From an uncultured Prevotella sp. (lineage in GTDB: Bacteria > Bacteroidota > Bacteroidia > Bacteroidales > Bacteroidaceae): 33,752 nt of DNA. The stretch spans positions 1 to 33,752 of the forward strand of contig USRA01000016.1 in the NCBI GenBank assembly GCA_900557035.1, read 5' to 3'. Shown here in pieces: positions 8,641 through 17,268 of the stretch (position 1 is the first letter of the stretch; each line of letters begins with the position of its first letter). The translations under genes and the position numbers were made by a program. The notes below the pieces were generated by a model, which was given only the letters and a program-made list of their open reading frames with translations, did not search any database and was not told the origin of the DNA.

Positions 8641-9960
8641 TCATCGCACTTCTTCCACGATGGTCTTTACGCCCTTAATTTTCTCACCCTTTACATTGTT
8701 GAGCACACTTCTCAACTTTGGTCGGGCTATCGCCGCATAGGCATAGCGGTCGTTGACATCAATCTTTCCGATTTCAGACGAGTTCAATCCGCCCTTCTTG
8801 CAAAGGAAGCCCAGGATATCGCCCTTACTGATCTTATCCTTCTTTCCCTTACCTATATATAAGGTAGCCATTTTTGGCTTTGCCGGCATCGGCAACTCCT
8901 CTACGGCAGGAATCTCGTACTCCTCTACCTCTGCATCAACATATTCAGGAATGTGCTCCTCCGGACCCAACAGGAAGAAAGCTCTACCCTGTGCCTCCCA
9001 TCTTGCAGTACGACCCACACGATGGATATAGCCATCCTCGCTTTCCGGCATGTGATAATGGATGATGTTATCGATGTCTGGGATGTCGAGACCACGTGAT
9101 GCGAGATCGGTGCTCACCAGGATATTGGCACTGCCATTGCTGAAACGATAGAGTGAAGCCTCACGCTCCTTCTGCTCCAGACCGCCATGGAAGAAAGAGG
9201 TAGAGAACCCCTGCTCCACCAGATACTTATTAGTGCGCTCTACGCTATCACGATAGTTCAGGAAGACGATGGTGCTCTGGTCGCCCAAACTGCGGAGCAA
9301 CATACCCAGGCTCTCCAGCTTATCCTTCACCGGACTTTCCACCTTATATATATGTACACGTTCAGGCACCTGCTCCTCGTCCATCCGATAATCTATCTTC
9401 TCTACTCTGCCCATGTGTACGAAACGAGGAATCTCCTCTGCCTCGGTAGCAGAAAGCAGGAAGTGACGGCGTAAGCCAGGGAGCGATTTCACCAGACGGC
9501 TCATCTCATCCTGGAAACCCATCTCCAGACATTTGTCGAATTCATCAATTACGAGATATCTGATATGGTAACGGTTCAGATTACCCTTATCAAGATGATC
9601 GTTCAGACGGCCTGGAGTTCCGAAGACAATCTGTGGACGCACCTGCTTCATCACACGATGCTCATCCATTGTCGCACGACCTCCATAACAAGCCATGGCA
9701 CGAAGTCCGCTACCCATATTCTTGAGTACGGTGGCAGACTGCAGCGCCAGCTCTCTACCAGGAGTCACCACAACAGCCTGCGGCTCGTCGTCGCCGGCAT
9801 CAATGAGTTGCGAGAGCGGCAGGAGATAAGCCAGCGTCTTACCACTACCGGTAGGCGAAAGCACTACCACATCTCTATCGGTGTGCAGCACGGCCTGCAT
9901 CGCATCCTGCTGCATATCGTTGAGTTCGATACCCAACTTATCTAAAATTCTATCTATCAT
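8641..9960 (-). CDS. dbpA: DEAD-box RNA helicase, DbpA-like
   Basis: This 439-residue ATP-dependent RNA helicase has motif I SPTGSGKT (35-42), TPGRELALQ, motif II DEFD (139-142) in place of DEAD, motif III SAT (170-172) and motif VI HRVGRTAR (313-320). Residues about 364-438 (MATLYIGKGKKDKISKGDIL, then GGLNSSEIGKIDV) form a DbpA-type RNA-binding domain, which in E. coli DbpA targets 23S rRNA helix 92 during 50S assembly. It begins 25 nt after the TPR gene and closes the operon. The family is certain. DbpA orthology is likely but the DEFD variant is unusual. Confidence 0.88.
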   Translation of the reverse strand: MIDRILDKLGIELNDMQQDAMQAVLHTDRDVVVLSPTGSGKTLAYLLPLSQLIDAGDDEPQAVVVTPGRELALQSATVLKNMGSGLRAMACYGGRATMDEHRVMKQVRPQIVFGTPGRLNDHLDKGNLNRYHIRYLVIDEFDKCLEMGFQDEMSRLVKSLPGLRRHFLLSATEAEEIPRFVHMGRVEKIDYRMDEEQVPERVHIYKVESPVKDKLESLGMLLRSLGDQSTIVFLNYRDSVERTNKYLVEQGFSTSFFHGGLEQKEREASLYRFSNGSANILVSTDLASRGLDIPDIDNIIHYHMPESEDGYIHRVGRTARWEAQGRAFFLLGPEEHIPEYVDAEVEEYEIPAVEELPMPAKPKMATLYIGKGKKDKISKGDILGFLCKKGGLNSSEIGKIDVNDRYAYAAIARPKLRSVLNNVKGEKIKGVKTIVEEVR

Positions 9961-9985
9961 TGTCTTTTGTTTATTGAAAAAGAGA

Positions 9986-11263
9986 TTACCTTTTCTTCAT
10001 GATTTTATCTATTTCATCAAACTCCTTACCCATATTCAGATTCAGATAGATGGTATAGAGCGGAAAAGCCCATTTAGACTGCTCATCAGGCTGAAGCTTT
10101 CTATATTTGACAAGATAAGGGAGTGCCTTCCTGTAATTGGCATCCACTTGTTCACGCACCTTTCTCGAAGTCTGCGAACTCTTATCCTGTTCCACTGCCA
10201 TATTGAAGTAACAGATGCCTGCATTATAATATGGATCGGCAAGTTCCTCATTCACGGAGATAGCCTTATCGCTTACCTTGATGCACTCCTGGAGTTTGCT
10301 CTGCTCGAAGAGGATGTTGCTCTTGGCAACAAGATACGTATCACTGTCTGGCACAATGGTGAGAGCCTTGTCCACTACTGCCATCGCAGAATCCAGCTGA
10401 TTGGTATCTACATAAAACTCCACGAGTCGTGGGAAGAAATATGGGAAGGTAGGCACCCGTTCGAATCCTTCCTTCAGCGATGCCAGATAACGCGCTGTAT
10501 CCTTCTCCAGATAATAGGTTTCGGCAAGATACTGCAACATATAGTTGTAATGCACGGTATCTTTCAGCGCTACATAAGAATGATGCAGCGTTGCCTTGGG
10601 ATCCTTCATCTTATAGCCGGAATATACGGCATAATAGGCTGCCAAAGGAAGATGCTTATCCTTCTGGCTGTAATCATACGACTGGAACAACGGCTGGTTG
10701 GCACAATCTATATAACGGTCGAAGAACTTATAGGAATCGGCATACTTCTTCTTACCGAGGAACCACAGACCACCATTAAAGAGATTGGTGCGGATATGGG
10801 AAAGATAATCAGCATGCTGCTTACGGAATTCGATTTCCACCTTTCCCTTTTTATTAGGAACCATCTCTACAGAATCAAACTGCTGCGCAATCTCAAAGAG
10901 CTGTCGGGTGAAATTGAAGAGCTGGGCAGTATCATACTTCTGCTTGAGATAGAGCTTTTCGTTACCCTGCTCGTATTGCTTACGTACGGCAGCAAAGTAG
11001 AGGCTCCAGATTTTCTTGTTGTTCTGATTGGCAGAATCAGCCAGAAGTTTCTGCATGCTTGCCTGCGCCTGAGGCAGGTTCTTGCCCGACTTCACCTGAT
11101 CCTTCGCCAATTGTATTTCCTTCTTCTGGGCAAAGCCCGCTGATGGCACAAGAAGGAGCATCCACAATATGGCACTCGCCAGGTTGCGGAAAAACGGATA
11201 TTCCCATTTACTACTATATCCCGATATTTTATGTCTCAATCTATTATTTATTTCCATAATCAT
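9986..11263 (-). CDS. exported TPR-repeat protein
   Basis: This 425-residue protein has a hydrophobic stretch at about residues 28-46 (NLASAILWMLLLVPSAGFAQ), ending in a likely signal-peptidase site after FAQ, then helical TPR-like repeats throughout, for example LADPYYNAGICYFNMAVEQ. It is probably periplasmic or surface-exposed. The start overlaps the end of the DUF6057 gene by 20 nt in another frame. ATG 11257 is an equally good start two codons later. The DUF6057-TPR pairing suggests that the two proteins act together at the envelope. No specific function can be given. Confidence 0.8.
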   Translation of the reverse strand: MIMEINNRLRHKISGYSSKWEYPFFRNLASAILWMLLLVPSAGFAQKKEIQLAKDQVKSGKNLPQAQASMQKLLADSANQNNKKIWSLYFAAVRKQYEQGNEKLYLKQKYDTAQLFNFTRQLFEIAQQFDSVEMVPNKKGKVEIEFRKQHADYLSHIRTNLFNGGLWFLGKKKYADSYKFFDRYIDCANQPLFQSYDYSQKDKHLPLAAYYAVYSGYKMKDPKATLHHSYVALKDTVHYNYMLQYLAETYYLEKDTARYLASLKEGFERVPTFPYFFPRLVEFYVDTNQLDSAMAVVDKALTIVPDSDTYLVAKSNILFEQSKLQECIKVSDKAISVNEELADPYYNAGICYFNMAVEQDKSSQTSRKVREQVDANYRKALPYLVKYRKLQPDEQSKWAFPLYTIYLNLNMGKEFDEIDKIMKKR

Positions 11264-12347
11264 AATAGTACCAATATGTGTTGCTGTATGTATCGCGGAG
11301 AACAGACTGGCGTTCTACCGGATTGCTATATTTACGCTCCATCGACTGATAATCGGCAAAATCGGCATCCATCACGTTGTCGTGAAACTCTACGATAGGA
11401 TGCGTACGAAGATGACAATAGAGCAAAAGAGCTTCTTTGTAATGAGTTGGCAGCTTGGTCAAATCATAATACTTAACCAGCTTGCTGACAAATGCATCGA
11501 GCTTCTTATCCAACAGAAGCGCACAAAGCTCGTACTCCTTCGAGAGGCGATACTTCAGGCGATGTTTCTTCATCCAGGGCGATGTGCCATACATCCACAC
11601 CGGAGCCTGCCACATCAATGCCTTGACGGACGTGCCATTGATATACATCGACTGGCTGCCACCTACCAATGGATAGGAGAAAAGACGACTGCCCAGCTCG
11701 CCCGTTCTGTAAAGACAGGCTATACGGAGCATCGTAAGCGACGAATCAGTCTGAAGGGATTTCTCTCCCACCTCTAAAGCTTTTTCATACTGTTTTTCTT
11801 TCATCAGATGTTCCATCTTCATTCTTTCGTGAAAGAGGCGATCATTGTTGGTGATGAAGATAACTGCCAGCATCATCAGGACAAGCTGGAAGATGTTCAC
11901 CCATGAGTAATGCGAGAGCCAACCGAAACTATGTGGCTCCTGCTCAAGAGGTTCCAACTGTCTGACCACCCACATCACGCCTCCCCAGACCAGCAGACTG
12001 AAAGGCAGGACAAGCCACCACCAACCCAACGACAAGCTAGTATCTACATGGGTAGGCACATCGGCTATCAGGGCCAGCAAAAGGAATGAAGGGAAATAAG
12101 TAAGTCCGTGGAAGCGGCGCTTCACACGGGTCACCGCATATGCTCCCAACTGCAGCAGAAAGCATACAAAGGTTACAAGCAGCGGTGCAAGCGTATAGAA
12201 ATAATCCGTCTTACCTTCTGATAAGACATGCTGCGCCACGGCTAGAATGTCTGCCTGGTAACAAGCCAGGAATGTATAAGCAAAAACTAAAAAAATGATA
12301 GCACAGGCGAAGCGCATCTTCGCCGTGCTATTCCTTTTATGATCCAT
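11244..12347 (-). CDS. DUF6057-like membrane protein
   Basis: This 367-residue protein has about five hydrophobic segments in its first 185 residues (for example FACAIIFLVFAYTFLACY, LAPLLVTFVCFLLQLGAYAV, FQLVLMMLAVIFI), then a soluble half with the TPR-like stretch YEKALEVGEKSLQTDSSLTM. I match it from memory to the Bacteroidales DUF6057 family, whose function is unknown. It begins 10 nt after glgB and overlaps the TPR gene, so it is translated from the glgB transcript. Membrane plus soluble repeat architecture suggests an inner-membrane scaffold. That is inference. Confidence 0.72.
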   Translation of the reverse strand: MDHKRNSTAKMRFACAIIFLVFAYTFLACYQADILAVAQHVLSEGKTDYFYTLAPLLVTFVCFLLQLGAYAVTRVKRRFHGLTYFPSFLLLALIADVPTHVDTSLSLGWWWLVLPFSLLVWGGVMWVVRQLEPLEQEPHSFGWLSHYSWVNIFQLVLMMLAVIFITNNDRLFHERMKMEHLMKEKQYEKALEVGEKSLQTDSSLTMLRIACLYRTGELGSRLFSYPLVGGSQSMYINGTSVKALMWQAPVWMYGTSPWMKKHRLKYRLSKEYELCALLLDKKLDAFVSKLVKYYDLTKLPTHYKEALLLYCHLRTHPIVEFHDNVMDADFADYQSMERKYSNPVERQSVLRDTYSNTYWYYYDYGNK

Positions 12348-12357
12348 ATATCTATGT

Positions 12358-14484
12358 TTAATTTTTCTTGAGCACCAGTGCCGAACGGGCTGGCAAGTAG
12401 AGCTTCAACCACTCCTTGCGATCGTTCACATACACAGGGTCATAGCTGGTGAGGTGGGTCATCTCGTCATCGTTCAGACCATTGCCACCAAACGCCTTGT
12501 TGTCGGTATCGAGTACCACACTATAAGCACCGGTTGGTACCAGGAATCCATAGTCGGTAAACGAGCGGGTTGGCGAGAAGTTGAAGACGAAGAGCAGGTC
12601 GCCTCGCATATAAGCGAGTACCTGATCGCCATCATTGTGCCAGATTTCAACAACTGGTGTCTTGTTAAAGTTCTTTTCACTCTTAATTGTCTTGAGCATC
12701 TCCTTGTCGAAGTCGCCGAGATAGTGATAGCAGAGTTCCTTGTTATCTACCAGATTCCACTGTCTGCGAGCATACTTATAGCTCCATCCGTTACCCTCGC
12801 GAGGGAAATCAATCCACTCTGGATGGCCGAACTCATTACCCATGAAGTTCAGGTAGCCACCATTGATGGTAGAAGCTGTAGCCAGACGAATCATCTTGTG
12901 CAAGGCAATGCCTCGGTGAACCATATCGTTTTCATCACCCTTCTTGAAGTGCCAGTACATATCAGCATCTATCAGGCGGAAGATGATGGTCTTGTCGCCT
13001 ACCAATGCCTGGTCGTGGCTCTCGCAGTAAGAGATGGTCTTCTCGTCGGCACGGCGGTTCTTGATCTCCCAGAAAATGCTGGATGGCTTCCAGTCTTCAT
13101 CCTTCAATTCCTTGATGGTCTTGATCCAATAGTCTGGAATATTCATCGCCATACGATAGTCGAAGCCATAGCCGCCATCGGTAAACTTGGCAGCTAATCC
13201 AGGCATACCGCTCACCTCTTCGGCAATGGTGATGGCATTCTTGTTTACCTCGTGAATCAGACAGTTGGCAAGGGTGAGATAGCAGATAGCGTTATCATCC
13301 TCATGACCATTGAAGTAGTCACCGTAATTGCAGAATGCCTCTCCCAGACCGTGGCTATAATAGAGCATGGAGGTTACTCCATCGAAGCGGAAACCATCGA
13401 AGTGGTATTCGCTGAGCCAGTACTTGCAGTTGCTCAGGAGGAAGTGCATCACCTCATCCTTACCATAGTCGAAGCAGAGGCTGTCCCAAGCTGGATGCTC
13501 ATGTCTGTCGCCAGGATAGAAGTACTGGTTAGGATCACCGGCAAGATTACCGAGACCTTCCATCTCATTCTTCACTGCATGAGAGTGAACGATATCCATG
13601 ATGACAGCTATGCCATTCTGATGAGCCGTATCGATGAGATCCTTGAGCTCCTCAGGGGTTCCGAAACGGCTGCTGGCAGCAAAGAAGCTACTTACGTGAT
13701 AGCCGAAGGAACCATAATAAGGATGCTCCTGGATAGCCATGATCTGAATGCAGTTATAACCATCCTCAATGATACGTGGCAGCACCTTCTCCTTAAACTC
13801 GGTGTAGGTACCCACCTTCTCAGCATCCTGTCCCATTCCAATATGGCACTCATAGATGAGCAGCGGAGTGGTGCTAGGCTTGAAGGTTTTCTTCTTCCAC
13901 TTGTAAGGCTCAGGGCTCCATACCTGCGCAGAGAAAATCTTGGTCTGCTCATCCTGAACCACACGGTTAGCCCATGCAGGGATACGCTCGCCTTCTCCAC
14001 CTTCCCAGTGCACCTTCATCTTGAAGAAATCACCGTGCTTCATTGCCTTTTCCGAGAGTTTCAACTCCCAGTTGCCGGTACCCTTGATACGCTTGGCACG
14101 ATACTTTGGGCTTTCCTGCCAGCCGTTGAAATCTCCGATGAGATAAATATCAGTAGCATTTGGCGCCCACTCGCGGAACACCCATCCCTTCTCCGTCTTA
14201 TGCAATCCGAAGTAGTCGTATCCGTTGGCGAAATCGCTGAGCGAAATCTTGCCGTTACGGGTAAGCTGGTTGAGTTTCCAGAGCGCATGCTCATGTCTTC
14301 CTACGATAGCAGGCTCAAAGTCTGCCAGATATGGATCGTTCTTCACGAGTCCAATATGTTTTGGGGCAGCAGCCTTCACGGTTTTCTTGGTAGCGCACTT
14401 GGCGGTTGCCTTGCAGGTAGCCTTCTTGGCTGTTGTCTTCTTTGCTGTAGTATTTTTAGCTGAAGTTTTCTTTTCTGTTGCCAT
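12358..14484 (-). CDS. glgB: 1,4-alpha-glucan branching enzyme with lysine-rich N-terminal tail
   Basis: GlgB introduces alpha-1,6 branches into glycogen. After a tail of about 42 residues comes an N-terminal CBM48/Ig-like domain (about 75-190, YFGLHKTEKGWVFREWAPNA) and a GH13 barrel with MDIVHSHA (297-303), nucleophile D368 in GFRFDGV and acid/base E422 in TIAEEVSGMPG, then an all-beta C-domain. The protein has 708 residues. The tail (MATEKKTSAKNTTAKKTTAK and onward) is repeated Ala-Lys-Thr like histone H1 tails and is not part of the GH13 fold. It is followed closely by DUF6057. The nanQ-like gene lies 41 nt upstream and is probably co-transcribed. Confidence 0.95.
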   Translation of the reverse strand: MATEKKTSAKNTTAKKTTAKKATCKATAKCATKKTVKAAAPKHIGLVKNDPYLADFEPAIVGRHEHALWKLNQLTRNGKISLSDFANGYDYFGLHKTEKGWVFREWAPNATDIYLIGDFNGWQESPKYRAKRIKGTGNWELKLSEKAMKHGDFFKMKVHWEGGEGERIPAWANRVVQDEQTKIFSAQVWSPEPYKWKKKTFKPSTTPLLIYECHIGMGQDAEKVGTYTEFKEKVLPRIIEDGYNCIQIMAIQEHPYYGSFGYHVSSFFAASSRFGTPEELKDLIDTAHQNGIAVIMDIVHSHAVKNEMEGLGNLAGDPNQYFYPGDRHEHPAWDSLCFDYGKDEVMHFLLSNCKYWLSEYHFDGFRFDGVTSMLYYSHGLGEAFCNYGDYFNGHEDDNAICYLTLANCLIHEVNKNAITIAEEVSGMPGLAAKFTDGGYGFDYRMAMNIPDYWIKTIKELKDEDWKPSSIFWEIKNRRADEKTISYCESHDQALVGDKTIIFRLIDADMYWHFKKGDENDMVHRGIALHKMIRLATASTINGGYLNFMGNEFGHPEWIDFPREGNGWSYKYARRQWNLVDNKELCYHYLGDFDKEMLKTIKSEKNFNKTPVVEIWHNDGDQVLAYMRGDLLFVFNFSPTRSFTDYGFLVPTGAYSVVLDTDNKAFGGNGLNDDEMTHLTSYDPVYVNDRKEWLKLYLPARSALVLKKN

Positions 14485-14525
14485 ATATCATGATTTTAGA
14501 TGGTTCTACTATTTTATTAAGGTTT

Positions 14526-14969
14526 TTAAGCCTTTACCTTGAAGATAGCCTTATGGATATCACCCTTGCCGATGCATGGCTGATGACCGTCCTGTGGGAA
14601 GAAGATGGCAAACTGACCTGGCTTGCAGGTTACCAGTGTCTGAGCCTTCACACCAGGATATACGGTACAATCGTTAGCCTCGTCGTACTCCACTTCCGGG
14701 AGATTCTTCACTGGAGAATATCCGTAGGTTTCCTCTGTATTCAAAGGAATCTGAATATCTATCATCTGGCGATGTGCCTCGATGGTAGCTTCTTCCTCGG
14801 TCTTGCCGTGAGCTACAGCGATATTCACAAAGAGATCATCACCCTGGATAGGATGCTTGCCTGTCTCCAACTTAGTGAGATCATTCTCGTTGATAAACTT
14901 CACTACTTCTGCGAAGAGTGGATTAAGAGAAACATATTTCTCCAAATTGTCTAATGTATCAATTACCAT
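14526..14969 (-). CDS. YhcH/YjgK/YiaL family protein (NanQ-like sugar anomerase)
   Basis: This 147-residue protein has the DUF386/YhcH pattern: MVIDTLDNLEKYVSLNP, EAHRQMIDIQIPL (about 64-76), YDEANDCTVYP and GQFAIFFPQDGHQPCIG near the C-terminus. The conserved His residues likely bind a metal in a cupin fold. Family members such as E. coli NanQ speed sugar anomerisation (sialic acid). Here the location before glgB gives no sialic acid context, so the substrate is unknown. No clear promoter was found upstream. Confidence 0.85.
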   Translation of the reverse strand: MVIDTLDNLEKYVSLNPLFAEVVKFINENDLTKLETGKHPIQGDDLFVNIAVAHGKTEEEATIEAHRQMIDIQIPLNTEETYGYSPVKNLPEVEYDEANDCTVYPGVKAQTLVTCKPGQFAIFFPQDGHQPCIGKGDIHKAIFKVKA

Positions 14970-15088
14970 AGTATATTGAATTTTGTGATTGATTTTTTTT
15001 TTAAAGTTTATATTCTAGGAAAGCATAGAAGCAGATAAGTGTTTAATTGCCTCCAGATTGATTGATGATTCAATTCCTGGCAGGAAGT

Positions 15089-16276
15089 TTAATCCTCAAA
15101 TCGCTTTCCGTTCTCATATACACCCTTGGCAGTAACCTGACCATTGCGGTCTTTCTCTACGAATCTGCCATCGCGTGCATCCTTCTTATAGTTGCCCTCG
15201 AAGCGCTTGCCGTCCTTGTTCTCCTCGATACAGAAACCCTCGCGCTTACCATTGTGATAGATGCCCTTGAAGCGGTTGCCGTTGGCGTAATGTATCACCA
15301 CGTTGCCGTCCACATATCCTTTCTTGAACTCACCTTCAAAGATGTCACCGTTCTTCTTGGTCAACTTTCCCCTGCCGTTCTGCAGGTCGTCTTTCCAGCT
15401 GCCAACATAGATGTCGCCATTCTTCCATACGAAAGTACCCTGTCCGGAACGCTGGCCATCCACAAACTGTCCGGTGTATTTCGAACCGCTGGCTGAGCGG
15501 AAAATACCTTCACCGGTACGCTCACCCTGCGAATAATCACCTTCATAGATATCGCCGTTATGAAATTTGTAGATACCCTTACCGTCCTGGATATCATCCT
15601 TCCAGTCGCCGATATAGGTATCACCGTCAGCATATTTAAAGGTACCCTTTCCTGAGCGCTGGTTATCTACCCACTGTCCATCATAGGTGGTTCCATCTCC
15701 CCAGTCAAAGAATCCATTGCCATTCTTCATGTCGTTCATCCACTGGCCTTTGTATTTGGCACCGTTGGAATAAGTATAGGTACCCTTTCCCTGTCGCTTA
15801 TCCTTATACCAGTCTCCGTCATACTTATCACCATTGTAATAGTACATCACGCCATGTCCGTGCTGGAAATCGCGGAACCAGAGTCCCACATACTTATTAT
15901 TGTTCTGGAAGTAATAGGTGCCCTTGCCGTGCTGCTGGTCCTGCAGCCACTGTCCTTCGTATCTCTCGCCATCCGAGAAAGTATATACGCCATATCCGCT
16001 GCGCTTTCCCTTGACGTAGGCACCCTCGTAAGTATCACCATTCTTATATATGGTAGATCCCTTACCCTGTGGCTTGCCGCTTACCATCTCTCCCTTATAC
16101 TGGCCGCCATCACGGGTAATGCAGCTACCGAGCGAGATTTTCTGCGCCGACATGGCAATAGGCGAACATGCCAGCATCATCGCCAGCATCATCTGCTTAC
16201 CTGTAAGCAAAAACGTGCTTACAGAAAAATATCTTATAGAATTGTTTTTCTTATCATTCATGTCGTTTATCATCAT
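15089..16276 (-). CDS. exported MORN-repeat protein
   Basis: About 14 full MORN repeats and one partial repeat, each 23 residues in register (YEGAYVKGKRSGYGVYTFSD, YVGLWFRDFQHGHGVMYYYN, and so on), form almost the whole mature protein. The N-terminus has a Lys-rich start and a hydrophobic stretch MMLAMMLACSPIAMSAQ, a likely signal peptide, so it should be periplasmic or secreted. MORN repeats form extended beta-hairpin sheets that often bind lipids or proteins. The enzyme or partner is not known. The start is set to ATG 16276 (ATG 16261 is also plausible, giving 390 residues) because a promoter at 16382-16413 overlaps the longer reading frame. Confidence 0.85.
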   Translation of the reverse strand: MMINDMNDKKNNSIRYFSVSTFLLTGKQMMLAMMLACSPIAMSAQKISLGSCITRDGGQYKGEMVSGKPQGKGSTIYKNGDTYEGAYVKGKRSGYGVYTFSDGERYEGQWLQDQQHGKGTYYFQNNNKYVGLWFRDFQHGHGVMYYYNGDKYDGDWYKDKRQGKGTYTYSNGAKYKGQWMNDMKNGNGFFDWGDGTTYDGQWVDNQRSGKGTFKYADGDTYIGDWKDDIQDGKGIYKFHNGDIYEGDYSQGERTGEGIFRSASGSKYTGQFVDGQRSGQGTFVWKNGDIYVGSWKDDLQNGRGKLTKKNGDIFEGEFKKGYVDGNVVIHYANGNRFKGIYHNGKREGFCIEENKDGKRFEGNYKKDARDGRFVEKDRNGQVTAKGVYENGKRFED

Positions 16277-16381
16277 TTTGATTTCGAAAAGAACTGGTAT
16301 CACAGCCATTCCCGGGCCACATGATTGCGAGTCCAGAACGGAGTTTGACCGATTCCGAACCGATATATTCGATTCAATCCC

Positions 16382-16413
16382 CAAAAGTAACGCTTTTTCG
16401 GCAAACTACCAAA
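16382..16413 (-). promoter_or_regulatory. promoter of the MORN-repeat gene
   Basis: On the minus strand: TTTG (16413-16410), a 20-nt spacer, TACTTTTG (16389-16382), a full match. The TTG at 16384 that would extend the MORN frame is inside the -7 box, so it is not a start codon. A second -7-like TAAATTTG lies at 16430-16423. Confidence 0.82.
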
Positions 16414-16557
16414 TAGATTAAGCAAATTTAAGGGAAAAAGAATAAAAATAAGATTTCCAGAAAAAAAACATCTTCCGGATACAATAAAACGGAAAATCAG
16501 CCGTTATTAGGCAAATATAATGATAATACCATCAAACTAATCAAATAAAATAAGATT

Positions 16558-17268
16558 ATGATATTAAACTGCGCTATCATAGATGAAGATCCTGAGGCTT
16601 TGGCTTTGCTGAAGCATTATGTTGAGGAAACACCATCCCTCAAACTTATCGGCGCGTACCACAACGCCATCGAAGCTGTAGATGGAATCCACCACAGCCA
16701 TCTCGACATTCTGTTTCTTGCCATCCACATGCAGCAGATCAGCGGGCTCGAGTTTGCCAAGCTCGTGCCAATGAACGTGAAGATTATCTTCACCACCGCA
16801 TTCAAGGAGTATACCATCGAAGCATACAAGGTGAACGCCTTCGACTATCTGGTCAAGCCTATCCTTTACGGAGACTTCATGCAGACATGCCAGAAGGTAT
16901 TCGATCATTATATGCAGAACGATGCCTACAACCCCATCAAGCGCGATGGCTTCGTAGTGGTGAAGAACGAAAGCAAATACACCAGGATTCCTTTCGAGAA
17001 CATACTCTTTATCGAGAGCGTGAAAGATTACGTGAAGTTCCACATGGCGGACGGACACAACATCATGACCCTGGGCAACCTGAAACGCCTGGAAGAGAAA
17101 CTCCCACGCGAGAAGTTCAGAAGGGTGCACCGCTCTTTCATTGCCAATCTAACTAATTTCGACTACATCCAGAACATGAAGGTCATCTATGGCAAACTGG
17201 CGGTGCCTATCTCTGACACCAACAGGGATGATGTAGTGAAATTCGTAGAAGAACACGGAATCAACTAA
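16558..17268 (+). CDS. LytTR response regulator lacking the phospho-acceptor aspartate
   Basis: The 236-residue protein has an N-terminal receiver domain (1-120) and a C-terminal LytTR DNA-binding domain (about 130-232: FENILFIESVKDYVKFHMAD, then EKFRRVHRSFIANL). The receiver keeps the acidic pocket IIDEDPEA (7-14), TTA (79-81) and the lysine of YLVKP (K100). The phospho-acceptor strand, normally FLDIxMP, reads FLAIHMQQ, so Ala55 replaces Asp. The codon is GCC, one base from the GAC Asp codon. No histidine kinase is adjacent. It may act without phosphorylation or be regulated by another signal. Its stop overlaps the convergent CBM20-HAD gene by 3 nt. Confidence 0.9.
   Translation: MILNCAIIDEDPEALALLKHYVEETPSLKLIGAYHNAIEAVDGIHHSHLDILFLAIHMQQISGLEFAKLVPMNVKIIFTTAFKEYTIEAYKVNAFDYLVKPILYGDFMQTCQKVFDHYMQNDAYNPIKRDGFVVVKNESKYTRIPFENILFIESVKDYVKFHMADGHNIMTLGNLKRLEEKLPREKFRRVHRSFIANLTNFDYIQNMKVIYGKLAVPISDTNRDDVVKFVEEHGIN

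Noticed and set aside
8433..8678. An 81-codon plus-strand frame after serC
   Set aside because: It crosses the serC promoter and the helicase terminator and has no recognisable features.
13252..14463. A 403-codon frame opposite glgB
   Set aside because: It is antisense to the GH13 catalytic core, which is strongly conserved. Long antisense frames are expected from the codon bias of such genes.
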